64,000 bases of DNA from JAJPXC01 sp964510535 (GTDB lineage: Bacteria > Bacteroidota > Bacteroidia > Bacteroidales > Muribaculaceae), in NCBI GenBank assembly GCA_964510535.1, contig CAZECG010000003.1, forward strand, positions 53,980-117,979. The letters run 5' to 3'. The notes under the pieces are model-generated. The model made no database searches, had not been told where the DNA came from, and saw only the letters and a program-made list of their open reading frames with translations. Below are positions 18,493 to 28,025 of the stretch, piece after piece (the stretch's first letter is position 1; each line of letters begins with the position of its first letter). The translations under genes were made by a program, and so were the position numbers.

Positions 18493-20049
18493 TTATCGGT
18501 TAATTTCGGTGATTGCAATCCATCGGCTTTGGATGTCGGTGGTCTCGTTGACGACATAAATCCACCGTCCACCGTTGTCGGCAATGAAAGGTGATATGTT
18601 AAACCGCATCGTTTTTCTCACGCCGTATCGGTAGGTTACCGTAAGGGTTATCGGTTTGCGGGTGCCGTCGTCGGGCATCACCAACAGGTCGCCGAACCGA
18701 TATAGCGGTGAATTGCCCGGTACTTTCTGTAAAACAGATGGTGTGATGCGGCTCAATTCCGATGGTACTGGAAGTTCTTTGACTCGTTGGCTGTAATGCA
18801 AGGAATGAACGCGCCACATCCATGTTGTGTTATAGATATTAGCAACACCGAGTTTATTCCATGCGGCCAGAGGTAGGCGTGTCTGCGGTGTCAGTTCATA
18901 GAACTTATCGGGTGAGTCAGCTTTCAGATAGGTATTCTCGATGATATGGAGATTCCTTGCCTCGTTGCATGTAAACCTGACTGCCGTTACGAGATTTGTG
19001 ATTGCTATGGCCATGATGACCGCTCCGACAGCCAGACCGCCGGCTCTATTTTTTATAAGAGGTTTTTGCCACACGATGTTAATGATTGTCATAGCCGACA
19101 GTATGGCAAAAAGCTGAGGGAACCAAGACAGATGTGTGCCCATATTCCATAGTGTGATGCCTATTGCCGTAGAGACATACATGGCTGTGAGCAGTATAGG
19201 CAGCGGCCCGCGTCGGGCCAGCCACAGTCTCATGCGGAATTCGCGACGTGCAAGTAACGCAAGCAAAAGCAGTGTCACAATGACCGTGCCGTAGGTGCGT
19301 GTCAGCGTCACATAAATGAGCATAGAAAGAGGTTGATTGAATGAGTCGAAGGAAACATTGCTGTGGGTGTATCGGCCGAATGAACTGACTATTATCAGTG
19401 ATAGGCATGAAACAACCATCGGAATCGCAATCCAAAGCCGTCGGCGTGAAATAGCCGTGCGGTTTAAGGCGCACCAAACCGCTATTCCGCAGATAATCGG
19501 AAAACTCTCACTTTCCTGAATCCATCCGGCGCAAAACCCGAGTATGGCGAGAAGCAAAAGTCGAGGAAACGAGCCAACCGGCTTTTCGTCACAAAAACAT
19601 ATAATCACACCGATTGCAAACGGCAATGAATATATATAGTTGAGCGTGAATATAATGCAAGTCATGCCGTTGTCCCATGGCAGTAAAAACTCCATGGCTA
19701 AAATCAAGGCTGCCATGCGCGTGTATCTATTCAGCCTCATCCCGGAGCATCTACACATCAGTATTATAGATAATGTCCATAGTGTCCCTGCCAAAAGGTT
19801 GACCACCGTTTTGGGCAAGGTGTGCAGAAATACGGGAAACAGCAGGTTGAGCATCCGCGGGGAATCGTAGGAGATCATAAAGGATATGAAATCACCGTAG
19901 TGTTGCGGAGTGAAATGTAGATATTGGACGTCGTCGTAGAAAAGCGGTGTGACAAGATAGAGCATTGAAGAGAGCACCCACACCGCAAGGATTGACAGCA
20001 ATGCGAACAGGAGGGGGATGTGTCGGGTTGATGTAGTTAATGGTTTCAT
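18493..20049 (-). CDS. Polytopic membrane protein, possible GT-C-like glycosyltransferase (paralog 1)
   Basis: Not assigned to a known function. It has about ten hydrophobic segments, starting with LLFALLSILAVWVLSSMLYL, then a conserved acidic loop TPLFYDDVQYLHF directly after the first membrane span, and a soluble C-terminal region of about 140 residues. A large membrane fold with an Asp-Asp motif in the first external loop resembles GT-C enzymes that use lipid-linked sugars; this is inference. Its start overlaps the stop of the next gene by four bases (ATGA) and the two proteins share architecture, so they probably act together. Confidence 0.65.
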   Translation of the reverse strand: MKPLTTSTRHIPLLFALLSILAVWVLSSMLYLVTPLFYDDVQYLHFTPQHYGDFISFMISYDSPRMLNLLFPVFLHTLPKTVVNLLAGTLWTLSIILMCRCSGMRLNRYTRMAALILAMEFLLPWDNGMTCIIFTLNYIYSLPFAIGVIICFCDEKPVGSFPRLLLLAILGFCAGWIQESESFPIICGIAVWCALNRTAISRRRLWIAIPMVVSCLSLIIVSSFGRYTHSNVSFDSFNQPLSMLIYVTLTRTYGTVIVTLLLLALLARREFRMRLWLARRGPLPILLTAMYVSTAIGITLWNMGTHLSWFPQLFAILSAMTIINIVWQKPLIKNRAGGLAVGAVIMAIAITNLVTAVRFTCNEARNLHIIENTYLKADSPDKFYELTPQTRLPLAAWNKLGVANIYNTTWMWRVHSLHYSQRVKELPVPSELSRITPSVLQKVPGNSPLYRFGDLLVMPDDGTRKPITLTVTYRYGVRKTMRFNISPFIADNGGRWIYVVNETTDIQSRWIAITEINR

Positions 20050-21608
20050 TCGCTGTCAATTTTAGTGACAGGGTTCAGCTTGATAACCCTGTCGATTAGC
20101 CAGGCATCGCACATGACGAGCGAGTCACCGCTAAGATTAGTGAACGGCAAGGTGTTGACTCCGCTTGCGCGGCGTGTGAGACGGAAGTGGAACAGAAACC
20201 GTTGCAAGAATCTGACAGAATCTTTGGGGGCAATCCATTCTCCCTTATAGAGATAAAACGGGTTGTTGCCAGGCATTTTGACGGCTTTCTCAATCGAGAA
20301 GTCGCGCAGACGTTCCGGAACTACGCTCGGTGTAGGTGAACCGGGGGAATGAAAATCACGGAATTTCGTAGTGGGATATTCACCAATCCAAGGGTATGAC
20401 GATATTACTTTGCCGAGTGTTATCAAGGGCACATCGGATGAGGATGTGTAGTCGAGATAAATAGTTTCGGCGGGTGATTCGCGGTAGGCTCGCAGAATTG
20501 CATTATAGTCGTTGCGGCATCTTAGGGCATAAACGTCAACTGTCAATATGTGGGTCGAGACAATTATAATGATTAAAGCTGAAAGCGCGTTCTTGGCGTA
20601 ACTGAATTTTAAAGCAGAAACGTGCGGCATACAACGGTTCCACATATTGACGATGACGATTATAGCGGCCAATTCGCCGAACCATGAGGCACGGCAATTG
20701 ATAAAAAGGAGCCCCGACATGATAAATGCCGCTGTAGCAATGCCAACGAACAGCAACATAGGCGAGCGGAGCAATATAGATTGGAAATTCTGTTTTTGTC
20801 GGATGAAGCAGGCTGTCAGAACGATGCCCATGACTGCAAATAGAGGCGAGTAGAACAGCAGGGTGTAAAGCCATTGGCCGGCTGTCCTCGACAACGTTAT
20901 GACCGTGCGGGAGGTTTTGCCCTCGGCTGATAGCAAGACGGCAAGTCCGATGACTAAACCCGCTGTCATGGCGATTTGACGCGCGGTTGGAACCTTTCGC
21001 GAGCATAGCCAATAGAATATGATACCGGAAAGGGCTGGCAGCGAGAATCCTTCATGGCTTTCTCCGGCGATAATGCCAAGAAACAGCAATCCGGCTGTGG
21101 CAGGCAATGAACGCTTGGCTGACTCTTTGAACCACAGGATAAAAAAGCCTGTGAATATCGCGGTTGGTAGCAGGTAGCTGTGGGCATAGACCATCAGGCC
21201 GATATTGGCGTGCCACGGAAGGCATAACGCTATCATAGCTATAACGGTTACCGACGAGAGGAGCTTTCCTTTCGTAGCCGCGAGCGAGATAGTCCAACGC
21301 ATAATCAAAAACATAGCCAGACCATGAATCGCCGCCACAATCCACTTCGGAACCAGTGTGTGGGTAAAGGCGGTTATCATGTTGACCCATCGGATGTTGT
21401 TGGCGTGCCACTCATTGGCAACCATATCACCGATTCTGCTCCATGGGTAATCACCGCCGTTGATTATGTAGTCGCGGAAATAGCCCATGTAATGCAGGTC
21501 ATCATCGAACAACGGAGTCCAGTAGAACCACAAGGCAAACGTGACAGCAAGGAACGTGATGAACCCTGTTGTCACTAATTTTGCCGTGTTTTCTTGACGT
21601 TGACCCAT
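20046..21608 (-). CDS. Polytopic membrane protein, possible GT-C-like glycosyltransferase (paralog 2)
   Basis: A paralog of the downstream gene. It shows the same layout: first span LVTTGFITFLAVTFALWFYW, then TPLFDDDLHYMGYF (compare TPLFYDDVQYLHF), further spans to about residue 350, and a soluble C-terminal domain with FRDFHSPGSPTPSVVP and NNPFYLYKGEWIAPKD (compare NSPLYRFGDLLVMPDD in the paralog). The ATG at 21608 is preferred over the in-frame TTG at 21611. It follows the DUF3332 lipoprotein after 19 bases. A role in building an envelope glycan is inferred only from architecture and from the cdsA and lytic transglycosylase neighbours. Confidence 0.65.
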   Translation of the reverse strand: MGQRQENTAKLVTTGFITFLAVTFALWFYWTPLFDDDLHYMGYFRDYIINGGDYPWSRIGDMVANEWHANNIRWVNMITAFTHTLVPKWIVAAIHGLAMFLIMRWTISLAATKGKLLSSVTVIAMIALCLPWHANIGLMVYAHSYLLPTAIFTGFFILWFKESAKRSLPATAGLLFLGIIAGESHEGFSLPALSGIIFYWLCSRKVPTARQIAMTAGLVIGLAVLLSAEGKTSRTVITLSRTAGQWLYTLLFYSPLFAVMGIVLTACFIRQKQNFQSILLRSPMLLFVGIATAAFIMSGLLFINCRASWFGELAAIIVIVNMWNRCMPHVSALKFSYAKNALSALIIIIVSTHILTVDVYALRCRNDYNAILRAYRESPAETIYLDYTSSSDVPLITLGKVISSYPWIGEYPTTKFRDFHSPGSPTPSVVPERLRDFSIEKAVKMPGNNPFYLYKGEWIAPKDSVRFLQRFLFHFRLTRRASGVNTLPFTNLSGDSLVMCDAWLIDRVIKLNPVTKIDSE

Positions 21609-21627
21609 CAAAGCATAGTGCCGCTAA

Positions 21628-22173
21628 TCATCGGTTTGCCCAAACTGCGCCGGTCACCATGTTGCGGTAGGCGTAAGCCCCGGCCTGAGAAAGCTCGATG
21701 ACCTCGAAGCTACCGTCGGGTGTCACCATCTTGACATGGTTTTCGTCCACAAATGAGAAAAGTTTGTGGTCTTCGCCATCGAAGTTCACGCTCCAAGACT
21801 GATCTTCGGAGTCGAAATTGAGTCGGACTGAGGTCTGGTCTTGCTCAGAAGTGATGGTGTATCCCTTTCCGTCACATTCGACGAGATAACGTCCATCCTG
21901 CCCTTCGATAACGCTTTTGCCGCAAGCGACGGGATTGTTACCGCTCCAAAATTCGATGCTGTTGATGACAAGAATGTCGGCGAGCGCTGAAACCTCATAG
22001 ACTGGTATAATCCAAAATGCGAAAAACACAAGTTCGTTGACAAACTTGTTGCCGATTTGCTTGTTCCATCCGAGCAATTTGTTGGTTAGAGCGAAACTGC
22101 CAATGCATGAAGTGCAGAGCATTGAGCCGGCAAGTGCCATAACGAGTGCTACGCTTAAATACTTCTTTTTCAT
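21628..22173 (-). CDS. DUF3332-family lipoprotein
   Basis: A small envelope protein of unknown function. A signal peptide with lipobox LCTSC precedes the DUF3332 signature: SFALTNKLLGWNKQIGNKF, then VNELVFFAFWIIPVYEV, a hydrophobic helix-like stretch. The second half is a beta-rich domain rich in Asp and Gly (DGRYLVECDGKGYTI). The ATG at 22173 (MKKKYLSVALV) is used; an extension to 22182 would need TTG. It sits in a tight minus-strand run between the transglycosylase and the two polytopic proteins. Confidence 0.85.
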   Translation of the reverse strand: MKKKYLSVALVMALAGSMLCTSCIGSFALTNKLLGWNKQIGNKFVNELVFFAFWIIPVYEVSALADILVINSIEFWSGNNPVACGKSVIEGQDGRYLVECDGKGYTITSEQDQTSVRLNFDSEDQSWSVNFDGEDHKLFSFVDENHVKMVTPDGSFEVIELSQAGAYAYRNMVTGAVWANR

Positions 22174-22201
22174 AATTCCCAAATTGTTTGTATTTTGGTT
22201 G

Positions 22202-22225
22202 TTAATTCATTAATTCATTAATTCA
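22202..22225. repeat. Three tandem copies of TTAATTCA
   Basis: The octamer is repeated exactly three times between the transglycosylase and the DUF3332 gene. The last copy overlaps the end of the transglycosylase (TGA at 22225-22223). Slippage here would alter only the spacer and the final codons. Confidence 0.7.
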
Positions 22226-23632
22226 TGCCGGAATCATCCGGCGTGCTTTAGAATAGAAATCCATGACTTTTATCACATATTCGTGTGTCTGCCGGCCTCG
22301 GAAGTAGCCATATTTACACACTTCGTCGTTGTAATATTCAGGTTTGGATTTCATCATCAGAGTTTCTTCGACATTTCCGGTCCAGACCGCAGGGTCTTTG
22401 CCGTATTTTTTAGCCAATGCGATTGCGTCATAGATGTGGGCAAGTCCCGAATTATAAGCTGCCACCACAAACTTCTGCCGTTCTTCGGGGTCGGCGACAT
22501 AGCGCGACAGCGATTTGTCAAGATCGGCAATTATGCGTGCGGCGGTTGAGATGTTGGCCTCGGGATTGGTGATTCTGTCGGGCCCGAGTCCGTATGCTCG
22601 TGCTGTCCCCGGCATAATCTGCATTATTCCTCTGGCACCGGCCCATGACACGACTGTCGTGTCGAAATGACTCTCGGCATATCCTTGTGAGGCAAGCAGT
22701 CTCCAGTCTATACCGATGGCTTTGGCGTGTTTTTTGAACAGGTTGTCGTAAGGGGATATGTAGCCTTTTGACAGGTCGATAGAAATCATGGATGATTCCC
22801 CCTTGCTAAGTTCAAAATAACGTTTCAATAGTTCGGCTTGAGTGCGACGGTGGTTTTCCTGTTCAAACCATTGGTCTATTGAGTCGGCGAGCCACTTATC
22901 GCGCGGTGCTACGGCCCATGATGATTGTTGAGGGAAACTCAGTCGCAGGGTGATGTCGAGATTGCGGTAGTAGGTCTTGTTAATGCGAGCGATATCGCTG
23001 TCAACCACTGTCAGCGGAATCTCGCCTGTTGATACCATGTTGATTAGGTCTTCCGTGATGAATGTGTCGCGGCTTATCGGGTGGATTCTTATGCCACCGC
23101 CCAACTCCTCGTTAAGATTTTGCAGCCTCAACTGGTATTTTGAGTTTTTTTCGACATAGACATCGCGCCCGACAAGTTGGGTAACATCGGTTATGGCAAG
23201 GCTGTCGCTGCGGGGCTGGACGAGCACTTGGGATGTGAAATTCTCAGGGCCGCAAGCAAGAGCCTTAGAGCGGTATTCGGCTATTACAGGTACTTCGTAA
23301 GCGATGAGGTCGACATCGCCGGAGTCGAGCATCTCTATCATCGCCGACAGATTAGGGGCTACGATGAGGTCAACTGCCATCCCTTTATCGGCGGCAAGAC
23401 GCGTCACCAGGTTGTAGTCATATCCCATCTTTTCTTCACGGTATATGAAGTAGGAAGTGGGACTGTAGAGGGTGGCTACCCTCAATGTGTCGGGGAGGGG
23501 GTGTGAGCAGTCAACGGTGTCGTTTCCGCTCTTTTTTTCGCCGGTATAGCCACATCCGCCGACGCTGCAGCATAAGGCCGCGGCAGCGATTATGGATGGC
23601 GGCAAAAACTTTAAACCCCTCATTGCTCGCAT
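22223..23632 (-). CDS. mltF: MltF-like lipoprotein: substrate-binding-protein domain plus lytic transglycosylase
   Basis: It cleaves peptidoglycan glycan strands at the outer envelope. The signal peptide ends in lipobox SVGGC (Cys27). Residues about 45-270 form a solute-binding-protein type 3 domain (PDTLRVATLYSPTSYF, MGYDYNLVTRLAADKGM). Residues about 295-460 form a goose-lysozyme-like SLT domain with the catalytic Glu in SQGYAESHFD, then ARGIMQIMPGTARAYG and VAAYNSGLAHIYDA. This is the MltF two-domain order. It lies 20 bases after purM in the same operon. An in-frame ATG three codons inside the start is also possible. Confidence 0.92.
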   Translation of the reverse strand: MRAMRGLKFLPPSIIAAAALCCSVGGCGYTGEKKSGNDTVDCSHPLPDTLRVATLYSPTSYFIYREEKMGYDYNLVTRLAADKGMAVDLIVAPNLSAMIEMLDSGDVDLIAYEVPVIAEYRSKALACGPENFTSQVLVQPRSDSLAITDVTQLVGRDVYVEKNSKYQLRLQNLNEELGGGIRIHPISRDTFITEDLINMVSTGEIPLTVVDSDIARINKTYYRNLDITLRLSFPQQSSWAVAPRDKWLADSIDQWFEQENHRRTQAELLKRYFELSKGESSMISIDLSKGYISPYDNLFKKHAKAIGIDWRLLASQGYAESHFDTTVVSWAGARGIMQIMPGTARAYGLGPDRITNPEANISTAARIIADLDKSLSRYVADPEERQKFVVAAYNSGLAHIYDAIALAKKYGKDPAVWTGNVEETLMMKSKPEYYNDEVCKYGYFRGRQTHEYVIKVMDFYSKARRMIPA

Positions 23633-23652
23633 GACGGTGCCGACAGAGAATG

Positions 23653-24819
23653 TTAATATTCAAAAACGCCTTTGTCTGACTTGATAGTCAGTCGATTGGC
23701 AGGAGCGTCTTCGACATGCCCCACAATTCGGGTGTCAATACCCATTAATCGTGATATTTCAATGATTTCTGTGGCTTTAGCGGGATCAACATATATCTCC
23801 ATTCTGTGGCCCATGTTGAACACTTTGTACATCTCGCTCCAATCGGTTCCTGATTCGCGGCTAATCAGCTCAAATAAGGGTGGAACAGGAAACAGGTTGT
23901 CTTTGATGACGTGCTTGTTTCTGACAAAGTGCATCACTTTGGTTTGTGCGCCGCCGGTGCAGTGAATCATACCGTGTATGTCATGACGCATCACATCGAG
24001 GATTTTTTTAATCACGGGGGCGTAGGTGCGGGTGGGTGACAACACCAGTTTACCAGCGTTTACCGACGTTCCCTCAATGTTGTCGGTGAGTTTCACGCTG
24101 CCTGAATAGACCAGTTCGTCAGGGACGGCACTGTCAAAACTTTCGGGGTATTTTTTAGCGATATATTTTGCAAATACGTCATGACGGGCCGATGTCAATC
24201 CGTTGCTACCCATACCGCCATTATATTCTTTTTCGTATGTAGCTTGACCAAACGATGCCAATCCCACTATTACGTCGCCCGCAGCTATATTGGCGTTATT
24301 TATAACCTGGTCGCGGCGCATACGGCAAGTTACAGTGCTGTCGACTATGATAGTGCGGACTAAGTCGCCGACATCGGCTGTTTCGCCGCCGGTGCTGTAA
24401 ATGGAAATGCCCCATGAACGCAATTCGTCGAGAGCCTCCTCAGTGCCATTAATAATGGCACCGATAACCTCACCCGGTATCAGCATCTTGTTTCGTCCGA
24501 TGGTTGACGACACGAGAATGTTGTCGGTCGCTCCCACGCAAAGGAGGTCGTCGATATTCATCACCAAAGCGTCGCGGGCGATTCCTTTCCAAACGCTAAG
24601 GTCGCCGGTCTCGCGCCAGTAAACATAGGCGAGCGATGACTTAGTGCCGGCTCCGTCGGCGTGCATGATGTTGCAATATTCATTGTCGCCTCCGAGTATG
24701 TCGGGGATGATTTTGCAGAATGCCTGAGGGAATATGCCCTTGTCGACGTTTTTAATCGCATTGTGGACATCTTCTTTGGCGGCTGAAACACCGCGCATCA
24801 TATAGCGTTGGTTGCTCAT
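23653..24819 (-). CDS. purM: Phosphoribosylformylglycinamidine cyclo-ligase (AIR synthetase), Bacteroidetes form
   Basis: It closes the imidazole ring in step five of purine synthesis. The 388-residue protein carries the PurM/SelD-type ATP-binding features: DGAGTKSSLAYVYW, DALVMNIDDLLCVGATDN, YSTGGETADVGD and GMGSNGLTSARHDVF. It is longer and more divergent than E. coli PurM, as usual in Bacteroidales. It overlaps cdsA by four bases and is followed by the mltF-like gene, so purine and envelope functions share a transcript. Confidence 0.9.
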   Translation of the reverse strand: MSNQRYMMRGVSAAKEDVHNAIKNVDKGIFPQAFCKIIPDILGGDNEYCNIMHADGAGTKSSLAYVYWRETGDLSVWKGIARDALVMNIDDLLCVGATDNILVSSTIGRNKMLIPGEVIGAIINGTEEALDELRSWGISIYSTGGETADVGDLVRTIIVDSTVTCRMRRDQVINNANIAAGDVIVGLASFGQATYEKEYNGGMGSNGLTSARHDVFAKYIAKKYPESFDSAVPDELVYSGSVKLTDNIEGTSVNAGKLVLSPTRTYAPVIKKILDVMRHDIHGMIHCTGGAQTKVMHFVRNKHVIKDNLFPVPPLFELISRESGTDWSEMYKVFNMGHRMEIYVDPAKATEIIEISRLMGIDTRIVGHVEDAPANRLTIKSDKGVFEY

Positions 24820-25655
24820 AAGGTGAGTTGTATATTTGTTATGCTAAATAAGATAAATATCAAATAAATGAAAGTTGCGGGTGCGACTAACAGCAATGAG
24901 TCGATGCGGTCGAGCATACCGCCGTGGCCTGGGAGAATCGAACCTGAGTCTTTAACGCCGACGGCGCGTTTTATCATTGATTCCACGAGATCACCCCATG
25001 TGGCGAACACCGGTACGATGATACCTAACCCTATCATAATCAGCAGGCCGCTGTCGGTAAAATGGAGGGATTGGTTGAGCAGACAGTGCATTGCAATGGC
25101 AGCTCCCACGCAGAAGATGACACCGCCAAAAAATCCTTCCCATGATTTTTTTGGCGAGAGACGCGGGAACAGCTTGTGGCGTCCCAACAGAGAGCCAACG
25201 ATAAAGGCCCCCGTGTCACTGAGCCATATCAAAACAAACATTTCAAGAAGAACCACTTCGTGGCCAAGCGTCAGTATGCCTTGCATCAATGCGATAGGAA
25301 ATGCTATGTAGGCATGTGCGGCGAACGAACTGACAAGCGATGCGACGGGGTTCTCATCGCGGGTGTAAATTTGCGAGATTAACCTTGCGATGAAATATAT
25401 GGCGTAGAAAGGCAAATATATTAATCTTATCGGCAGGGAACAACAGAATAGCAGGAACGCGGCTCCGAGCAAATCGATGAGGGTGTTGAGGTTTGACTCG
25501 CGCCTCTTGACGGTCATGCGTTTAAATTCCATAATAGCCGGTAGCGCAAGGATGAGGGTCATTGCGAGATACCACCAATTTCCGAGATATATTCCGCCTA
25601 CTATCACGGCGATATAAACAATCCCGGTGAGCGATCTGACTATCCAGTTTTTCAT
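24816..25655 (-). CDS. cdsA: Phosphatidate cytidylyltransferase (CDP-diglyceride synthase)
   Basis: It makes CDP-diacylglycerol, the precursor of all membrane phospholipids. The 279 residues contain about eight membrane spans and the CdsA signature near the C-terminus: SPKKSWEGFFGG, then GDLVESMIKRAVGVKDSG and PGHGGMLDRIDSLL with the metal-binding Asp residues. It is first in the minus-strand run that continues with purM. A TACCTTTG element 30 bases upstream is the likely promoter. Confidence 0.95.
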   Translation of the reverse strand: MKNWIVRSLTGIVYIAVIVGGIYLGNWWYLAMTLILALPAIMEFKRMTVKRRESNLNTLIDLLGAAFLLFCCSLPIRLIYLPFYAIYFIARLISQIYTRDENPVASLVSSFAAHAYIAFPIALMQGILTLGHEVVLLEMFVLIWLSDTGAFIVGSLLGRHKLFPRLSPKKSWEGFFGGVIFCVGAAIAMHCLLNQSLHFTDSGLLIMIGLGIIVPVFATWGDLVESMIKRAVGVKDSGSILPGHGGMLDRIDSLLLVAPATFIYLIFILFSITNIQLTL

Positions 25656-25685
25656 CTTGAAATATTGATTTTACCGTTTGGAAAG

Positions 25686-25693
25686 CAAAGGTA
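25686..25693 (-). promoter_or_regulatory. -7 promoter element of the cdsA-purM operon
   Basis: On the minus strand TACCTTTG (exact TAnnTTTG), 30 bases upstream of the cdsA ATG. No TTTG at the -33 distance, so strength is uncertain. Confidence 0.5.
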
Positions 25694-25842
25694 CATAAAA
25701 AACATGATTTTTCAGTGTATTCGCTGTCTGAATAATGGATTGATATGCTTAAAGTGTTTTGTGAATGATGGGGATGATTACCGCTTTGCAGCTCATTATG
25801 CTTTGCTTGGCATAGGACAAGGGGTGCATAATCAAATGCGGT

Positions 25843-28008
25843 TCATCTGATGATGATTTTAACTGAGTGTACGGTTCGTTGCCCGGCGTTGATGCGGCAA
25901 ACATACACACCGTTGGCAAGCGTTGAGACATCGACTGAAAGCGTGTCACCTTCCCCCGAAGCAGATGTGGCTTTGCGCCCTTCGATAGTGAAAATCTCCG
26001 CTCCGATGCTGTCAACACCGGGGCAGACTATGCTTATTTGGCCATCTCGGTAAGCGACTATGGGGGACGAGGAATAGTCGGTCTTGACATCATTGACCCC
26101 TGAAAGTGACAACACCTTTTTGATTCCCTCAAGGGCATCAATCTGACCTGCGCCCCATCGTGGGTCGCTTATGTCGGGATAGTCGGTCTTGGCTGTCGAT
26201 GCGGCGATGTAGTGAGCGTCATCGGCTGTCAAAGAGGGGTCGGCCTGTAGCCACAATGCGATAATCCCGGCGACATATGGGGTTGCCATTGAGGTGCCTC
26301 CCTCAAAACCCCAATACACGTCCCTGCCATTGACAGTGGCTTTAGCTGTCATGCCTTTGATTTGTGACTGATTTCTTTCAAGGTAAGGGGTGGAATAAGA
26401 TGATATTACGCAGCACCCGGGGGCGGCGATGTGTGGCAGGGTTCTCCCATCGGGGAGCGTTCCGTAGCTTGTGAAGGCAGCAGCACGGTCAACGGTGTAA
26501 TCGTACTCCCTTGTCGAACCGTCAATCAAGGGGATGGTGTTGCGCGCGCATGAAGCTCCGACAACTATTATGTTGTCGCCGCAAGCGATGTCGCTGATTG
26601 ACATAAGTGAGTTGGGTGTGGCGAACGACGCGCTACCGTTTGTCCCGAATCGGCAACGGTATCCATCGGCGTATCCATCGACGTGAGTCCCGGGTTCGCC
26701 TTTGATGGTTAAAACTAATGAATATCTGCCGACTCTATCTACCGTCTCATGATTAGTGACATCAAAAGATGTGTAGATGGTGTATCTGCCGTTTTCGGAA
26801 TCTATTTCCGCTGAAGCGCGGAAATATCCGTCGTAGGCGTTATCAAAAGCCGGGTCGTGTTCCGACTGTCCGTCGGGATTATCGTAAGTGCTTATCGACC
26901 ACTCCGACTGTCCGTCGGCTCCGAACCAGGGGGATGTGTAGACTGTCTTTTTGGTTCTGATATCATAGAGCGATATGCGCATCGAGAACGTGGTGCTATC
27001 GGCACTCCAGAAGTCGGCGGCCCCAAAGATATTGACATCATCCCAACCGCCATAACAATCGCGAATGAACACCGACGACTCGCTTTTGCCTGATGTGAAA
27101 TCGAGTTGCAGATTATTGGGGCTTGCGCCCTCATTGCCTGCCGCTATGCAGATTATGGCATCTTTGCCAAGTTTGGATAGATATTGGTTGAAAAGGGTAG
27201 TGCCGTCGTGCGGGCCTGTGTATGAACCGATTGACATATTAATAACCGCAGGTTTGCCTACTGAATGGGCATAGTCTATAATTTCCTCCGCGCCATCAAG
27301 AATGCACGCGTCGGTCAGCATACTTGTCGCCGCCACGATGTCGCTTCCAGAGGCGATGCCGTAATAGCCGTTGCCGCGATAGCCCCCGGTCATGATTCCT
27401 GCAACGTGAGTGGCATGGTACTCGTTTTCATTATCAGTTGTCCATCCGGCTATATCCTCCGGACTGTACAGGCGGGTGACGGTGGCGAGAGTATCACGGT
27501 AGTCTACGATGCGTTTCACTCTCGGATTTCCGTGCCGGTCAATGAAGTTTGGATGCTGCGGGTCAAAACCGATGTCGCACAGACCGGTGACCACTCCTCT
27601 GCCATCCCAGCCGTCAGGCCACTGCTCGGAAGGAGTGATTACTTCGTCGACGTTCCCGAATGGACGTGATATATCGAGGTTGGGTTGGAGTGACTGACCA
27701 ATGGATACGCGTTCCACTCCTGAAAAAGTCAAAAGCTGGTCGATGTGGTCGGTGGGGATGAACGCAAGCAGGAGATTGTCGCGTTGTCTCATTATTTTTA
27801 CTCCCTTATCTTCAAGTTGCCCGACGGTCTCACCGTCTTTAATCTTGATAATCGAGGGAAGGTATGTTTGTTGCTTCGACGCCGCGCGGCTGTGCTGCAT
27901 TGAGTTGTATCTCTCCACAAGGTGACGGCTGTGTGGGTCGAGTTTGACCGAAGCTGTTGCCGCCAAATGAAACAATGTGAACAGAATTATGATGTTGATG
28001 CGTGTCAT
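25843..28008 (-). CDS. Secreted S8 subtilisin-like serine protease with type IX sorting tail
   Basis: An exported peptidase. A signal peptide spans residues 1-20. The catalytic triad is visible: Asp145 (GLCDIGFD), His201 (HATHVAGIMTGG) and Ser573 (GGTSMATPYVAGI), with oxyanion Asn292 (AAGNEG). A beta-rich insertion of about 150 residues sits between the Asn and Ser blocks. The last 75 residues form a type A sorting-like domain (IFTIEGRKA, then LANGVYVCRI, ending HSVKIIIR), the signal used by the SprA system encoded near 44.7-52.2 kb. It starts 17 bases after the flavoprotein gene and probably shares its transcript. Confidence 0.93.
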   Translation of the reverse strand: MTRINIIILFTLFHLAATASVKLDPHSRHLVERYNSMQHSRAASKQQTYLPSIIKIKDGETVGQLEDKGVKIMRQRDNLLLAFIPTDHIDQLLTFSGVERVSIGQSLQPNLDISRPFGNVDEVITPSEQWPDGWDGRGVVTGLCDIGFDPQHPNFIDRHGNPRVKRIVDYRDTLATVTRLYSPEDIAGWTTDNENEYHATHVAGIMTGGYRGNGYYGIASGSDIVAATSMLTDACILDGAEEIIDYAHSVGKPAVINMSIGSYTGPHDGTTLFNQYLSKLGKDAIICIAAGNEGASPNNLQLDFTSGKSESSVFIRDCYGGWDDVNIFGAADFWSADSTTFSMRISLYDIRTKKTVYTSPWFGADGQSEWSISTYDNPDGQSEHDPAFDNAYDGYFRASAEIDSENGRYTIYTSFDVTNHETVDRVGRYSLVLTIKGEPGTHVDGYADGYRCRFGTNGSASFATPNSLMSISDIACGDNIIVVGASCARNTIPLIDGSTREYDYTVDRAAAFTSYGTLPDGRTLPHIAAPGCCVISSYSTPYLERNQSQIKGMTAKATVNGRDVYWGFEGGTSMATPYVAGIIALWLQADPSLTADDAHYIAASTAKTDYPDISDPRWGAGQIDALEGIKKVLSLSGVNDVKTDYSSSPIVAYRDGQISIVCPGVDSIGAEIFTIEGRKATSASGEGDTLSVDVSTLANGVYVCRINAGQRTVHSVKIIIR

Positions 28009-28025
28009 TGTGGTATGAAATACAA

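Noticed and set aside
22202..22225. Tandem TTAATTCA repeat as the start of a CRISPR or phase-variable switch
   Set aside because: Only three 8-bp units with no spacers; it lies at the 3' end of a gene, where slippage would not switch expression on or off.
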